Positions 24,401-25,902 of a stretch of 25,902 nt of DNA are shown piece after piece. Origin of the DNA: an uncultured Lachnospiraceae bacterium. Lineage in GTDB: Bacteria > Bacillota > Clostridia > Lachnospirales > Lachnospiraceae. The stretch is from assembly GCA_910585205.1 (NCBI GenBank), contig CAJUCC010000083.1, positions 1 through 25,902 of the forward strand, given 5' to 3'. The position numbers were made by a program, and so were the translations under genes. The notes beneath the pieces were generated by a model. That model saw only the letters and a list, made by a program, of their open reading frames with translations, had not been told where the DNA came from and searched no databases. Positions within the stretch are counted from its first letter, which is position 1; the number at the start of each line of letters is the position of its first letter.

Positions 24401-24934
24401 AATATCGATAATGCCGCCGCGCACCGCAAACTGTCCCGGCGTCTCTACCTGATACACTTTATCGTAACCGGTCGCCGTCAGGATACCTGCCGTTTCCTTC
24501 CAGGACAGGCTTTTTCCCCTGCGGATCGACACGATCCCCTTTTTCAGCGTTTCCAGCGGCGCCTGATACGTCATCAGACTGTCAAAGGTTGTCACAACCG
24601 TAACCGGAAGTCCCTCCAGAATTCTGCGCAGCGCCTTCATCCGTTCCATGGTCAGGCGGTTCCCGTGCACATCCGCCTGATAAAAAATCAGGTCTTTCGC
24701 CGGATAAAGCACCGTGTTCCTGTCATAAAACCGATAGTCTTCGTAAATTTCTCTGGCTCGCAAATCGCTGAATGTAACGATTATTTTATTCCGAAAACCG
24801 CTGCTCAGCCCATATACCATATGCATTTTCTGGGAATCCACACACCCGGTCAGGGATACGGATGCCTTCCGCAGCATACTGCGGATTTCGGCAAATTCCC
24901 CCATTTCTTCAAAGGGCTTTGTCAGTACTCTCAT
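21413..24934 (-). CDS. mfd: Transcription-repair coupling factor
   Basis: An ATP-driven DNA translocase that removes RNA polymerase stalled at lesions and recruits UvrA. The 1173-aa protein has the usual order: UvrB-like N-terminal module (about 1-330), a linker with the basic run KKKKKKRRK (481-489), a CarD-like RNA-polymerase-binding domain (about 498-560, LKVGDYVVHESHGLGIY), helicase lobes with Walker A GDVGYGKT (652-659), DEEQ (753-756) and TATPIPRTL, then GRVGRS and the C-terminal TRCF domain. I chose ATG at 24934, where AGGAGG (24940-24945) lies 5 nt upstream; the start is inside the end of pth (26-nt overlap). Length agrees with B. subtilis Mfd (about 1177). Confidence 0.97.
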   Translation of the reverse strand: MRVLTKPFEEMGEFAEIRSMLRKASVSLTGCVDSQKMHMVYGLSSGFRNKIIVTFSDLRAREIYEDYRFYDRNTVLYPAKDLIFYQADVHGNRLTMERMKALRRILEGLPVTVVTTFDSLMTYQAPLETLKKGIVSIRRGKSLSWKETAGILTATGYDKVYQVETPGQFAVRGGIIDIFDLTEENPYRIELWGDEVESVRSFDVRSQRSIENLESVEIYPATELVLFEEELRKGIAAIEKDGMQTEKALREQFRTQEAHRIETQVAELKEQILEYRSLLNVESYLRYFYQEATGFADFFEPSSTLFVLDEPARLQEHGNAVELEFRESMMHRAEKGYVLPEQMDLLLSVEQAGARLQGRHVLSVSAISQKSALVNAEGRFTITAKSTAPYHNSFETLVKDMRRYKKNGFRVLLLSGSRTRAKRLAKDLADAELNAFYSEDPERELAPGEIMTCYGHVLRGFEYPLLKYVILSESDIFGTEKKKKKKRRKFEGQKIQDFAELKVGDYVVHESHGLGIYRGIEKVEMENVVKDYMKIEYRDGGNLYILATGFDAIQKYGSADARRPKLNKLGTQEWSRTRSRVKSAVDEIAKDLVELYAARREKAGFRFDPDTVWQREFEEMFPFEETEDQLTAIEATKADMESSKIMDRLVCGDVGYGKTEIAIRAAFKAVQCGKQVVFLVPTTILAQQHYNTFIQRMKDFPVRVELMSRFRTAAEQKKVIADLKKGLVDIVIGTHRVLSSDVVYRDLGLLVIDEEQRFGVAHKEKIKKLKEDVDVLTLTATPIPRTLHMSLAGIRDMSVLEEAPEERMPIQTFVCEHNEEMVREAIVRELSRGGQVYYVYNRVHNIADMAASIGALVPEATVAFAHGQMKERELERIMYDFIDGEIDVLVSTTIIETGLDISNVNTMIIHDSDNMGLSQLYQLRGRVGRSNRTAYAFLMYKKDKMLKEVAEKRLQAIREFTDLGSGFKIAMRDLEIRGAGTLLGKSQHGHMEAVGYDLYCKMLNEAVKHLKGEEAAIDFPTTVDLDVDAYIPPAYIMNEVQKLDIYKRIAGIEEEAECSDMREELADRFGDIPRPVENLLRISLLRKQAHDLYLAEVQGKNEVLTFTFAGHAKVRAERIPALLQEFGGRMTFYAKGAYLQHRYKKCGVVEKDGEMLLALTESILERMKQYLLS

Positions 24935-25517
24935 CATTTCCTCCTGCGGCACGCTTTTTATTATACGCGTTCATGGCTGCATCCGTCTCCCCCTGTACCA
25001 GCAATTGCACCGCTTCTTCCGCCGCCAGGGCGCTTTCCCCGATTTTCCTGCGCTCACAGTCGGTAAAGTGCCCGAGCACATAATCGGCCAGGTCATAACC
25101 GCCCGGTTTTTCTCCCACACCGACTTTGATCCGCGGGAATATATCATGCCCCAGATGCGAAATAATATTTTTGATGCCGTTGTGTCCGCCCGCACTGCCC
25201 TTTTTCCGAATGCGAAGCTGTCCCACATCCATGCTCACATCGTCATAGATCACAATCATTTCCTGTTTTTCATCTATTTTATAATAATCCACGATCTCCC
25301 GCAGGCTTTCCCCGCTCAGGTTCATATAAGTCTGCGGTTTTGCCAGGATCACCTTTTGTCCCGCAATCATCCCTTTGCCGATCAGCGCCTTATGCTTTCG
25401 TTCCAGAACAGAAATCCCGTTTTTCTCTGCTATAACGTCTATGACGGAAAACCCCGTATTATGTCTTGTATTTTCATATGCCCTGCCCGGATTTCCCAGG
25501 CCTGCGATCAGATACAT
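24909..25517 (-). CDS. pth: Peptidyl-tRNA hydrolase
   Basis: This enzyme releases tRNA from peptidyl-tRNAs that drop off the ribosome. The 202-aa protein begins with LIAGLGNPGRAYENTRHNTGF, containing the catalytic His19 and Asn9. LAKPQTYMNLSGES and VIYDDVSMDVGQLRIRKKGSAGGHNGIKNI, with the conserved Asp near 93 and the GGHNG loop, follow. It is slightly longer than E. coli Pth (194), with a polar tail that overlaps the mfd start by 26 nt and so probably couples translation. It lies between spoVG and mfd, as in many Clostridia. Confidence 0.96.
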   Translation of the reverse strand: MYLIAGLGNPGRAYENTRHNTGFSVIDVIAEKNGISVLERKHKALIGKGMIAGQKVILAKPQTYMNLSGESLREIVDYYKIDEKQEMIVIYDDVSMDVGQLRIRKKGSAGGHNGIKNIISHLGHDIFPRIKVGVGEKPGGYDLADYVLGHFTDCERRKIGESALAAEEAVQLLVQGETDAAMNAYNKKRAAGGNDESTDKAL

Positions 25518-25549
25518 CGTATCATCTCCTTTCCGTTTTACAGCATAAC

Positions 25550-25577
25550 AAAGGAGTTGTCAAAAGACAACTCCTTT
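25550..25577. terminator. Perfect 12-bp hairpin between spoVG and pth
   Basis: AAAGGAGTTGTC (25550-25561) pairs with GACAACTCCTTT (25566-25577) around a 4-nt loop. On the minus strand the stem ends in CTTTGTT, a short U-rich tail, so it can end or attenuate spoVG transcription before pth. The plus-strand side (TTTTCT) is also U-rich, but no plus-strand gene needs it. Confidence 0.75.
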
Positions 25578-25601
25578 TCTCTGGTGTCTGCACCTTTTCT
25601 T

Positions 25602-25877
25602 TTATTCTGCATTATCCGGTTCCGACAATGCCTGCTCGTAACGTTCCAAAATAATCTTCTGTATGCCCTCTCTAGTCTCTGAATTGATAGGATGCGCAAT
25701 ATCGCGATATTCCCCATCCGTGGCTTTTTTGCTTGGCATCGCAATAAAAAGCCCTTTCTCACCTTCAATCACCTTGATGTCATGAACTACGAATTCATTG
25801 TCGATCGTTATCGATACGATCGCTTTCATTTTCCCTTCTTTCGTAATTTTACGAACTCGTACGTCTGTTATCTTCAT
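25602..25877 (-). CDS. spoVG: Septation/sporulation regulator SpoVG
   Basis: A small nucleic-acid-binding regulator that affects asymmetric septation, sporulation and envelope genes. The 91-aa protein starts MKITDVRVRKI and carries the hallmark block VVHDIKVIEGEKGLFIAMPS followed by the DIAHPINSETRE segment, which together define the family. Length is normal (84-100). AGGAGGT lies upstream, just inside the right edge; any promoter is outside the window or in its last bases. A strong hairpin follows before pth. Confidence 0.97.
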   Translation of the reverse strand: MKITDVRVRKITKEGKMKAIVSITIDNEFVVHDIKVIEGEKGLFIAMPSKKATDGEYRDIAHPINSETREGIQKIILERYEQALSEPDNAE

Positions 25878-25902
25878 GCATCTTGACCTCCTAACTCGAT
25901 AC

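Overview
The window looks like a chromosomal segment of a spore-forming Gram-positive bacterium of the class Clostridia, most likely a Lachnospiraceae-type gut anaerobe. The support is spoVG, pth, mfd and a spoVT-like gene in the usual Firmicutes neighbourhood, strong GGAGG ribosome sites, sigma-A promoters of TTGAAA-N17-TATAAT type and moderate GC content. No rRNA, tRNA or CRISPR array was seen. The species assignment is inference.

Left edge (1-3117) is accessory DNA. It holds the AT-rich 3' part of a zinc-ribbon/winged-helix protein gene, a degraded fragment of a membrane-protein gene (intact copy at 2146-3042), a roughly 400-bp palindromic element flanked by a 10-bp direct repeat (MITE-like), and a compact locus that reads as an Fst/par-type type I toxin-antitoxin module. 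That module has a 28-aa hydrophobic peptide with a perfect SD, a convergent antisense RNA, a shared bidirectional terminator, and a direct repeat that makes the RNA complementary to the toxin start site.

The centre (3118-13912, all minus strand) is one tightly packed operon of about 11 kb transcribed from a near-consensus promoter at 13988-14016. It encodes the whole ADP-L-glycero-beta-D-manno-heptose pathway: GmhA, HldA kinase, GmhB, HldC and HldD, with HldE split into two overlapping genes. It also carries one classical GT9 heptosyltransferase-like enzyme, two diverged GT9-like enzymes, a GT8 enzyme, a Wzm/Wzt (TagGH)-type ABC exporter and an FkbM methyltransferase broken by a nine-G tract. 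Together these imply synthesis and export of a heptose-containing surface glycan in a Gram-positive cell, possibly with phase-variable methylation. No initiating transferase or polymerase is present in the window. A divergent XRE regulator sits at the operon promoter and is followed by nicotinate phosphoribosyltransferase.

The right side (15988-25877) is conserved core: spoVT-like regulator, a small alarmone (ppGpp) synthetase, a REC-GGDEF(degenerate)-EAL-REC c-di-GMP protein paired with a methyl-accepting chemotaxis protein, then mfd, pth and spoVG. The signalling genes appear to be inserted into the otherwise conserved spoVG-pth-mfd-spoVT order.
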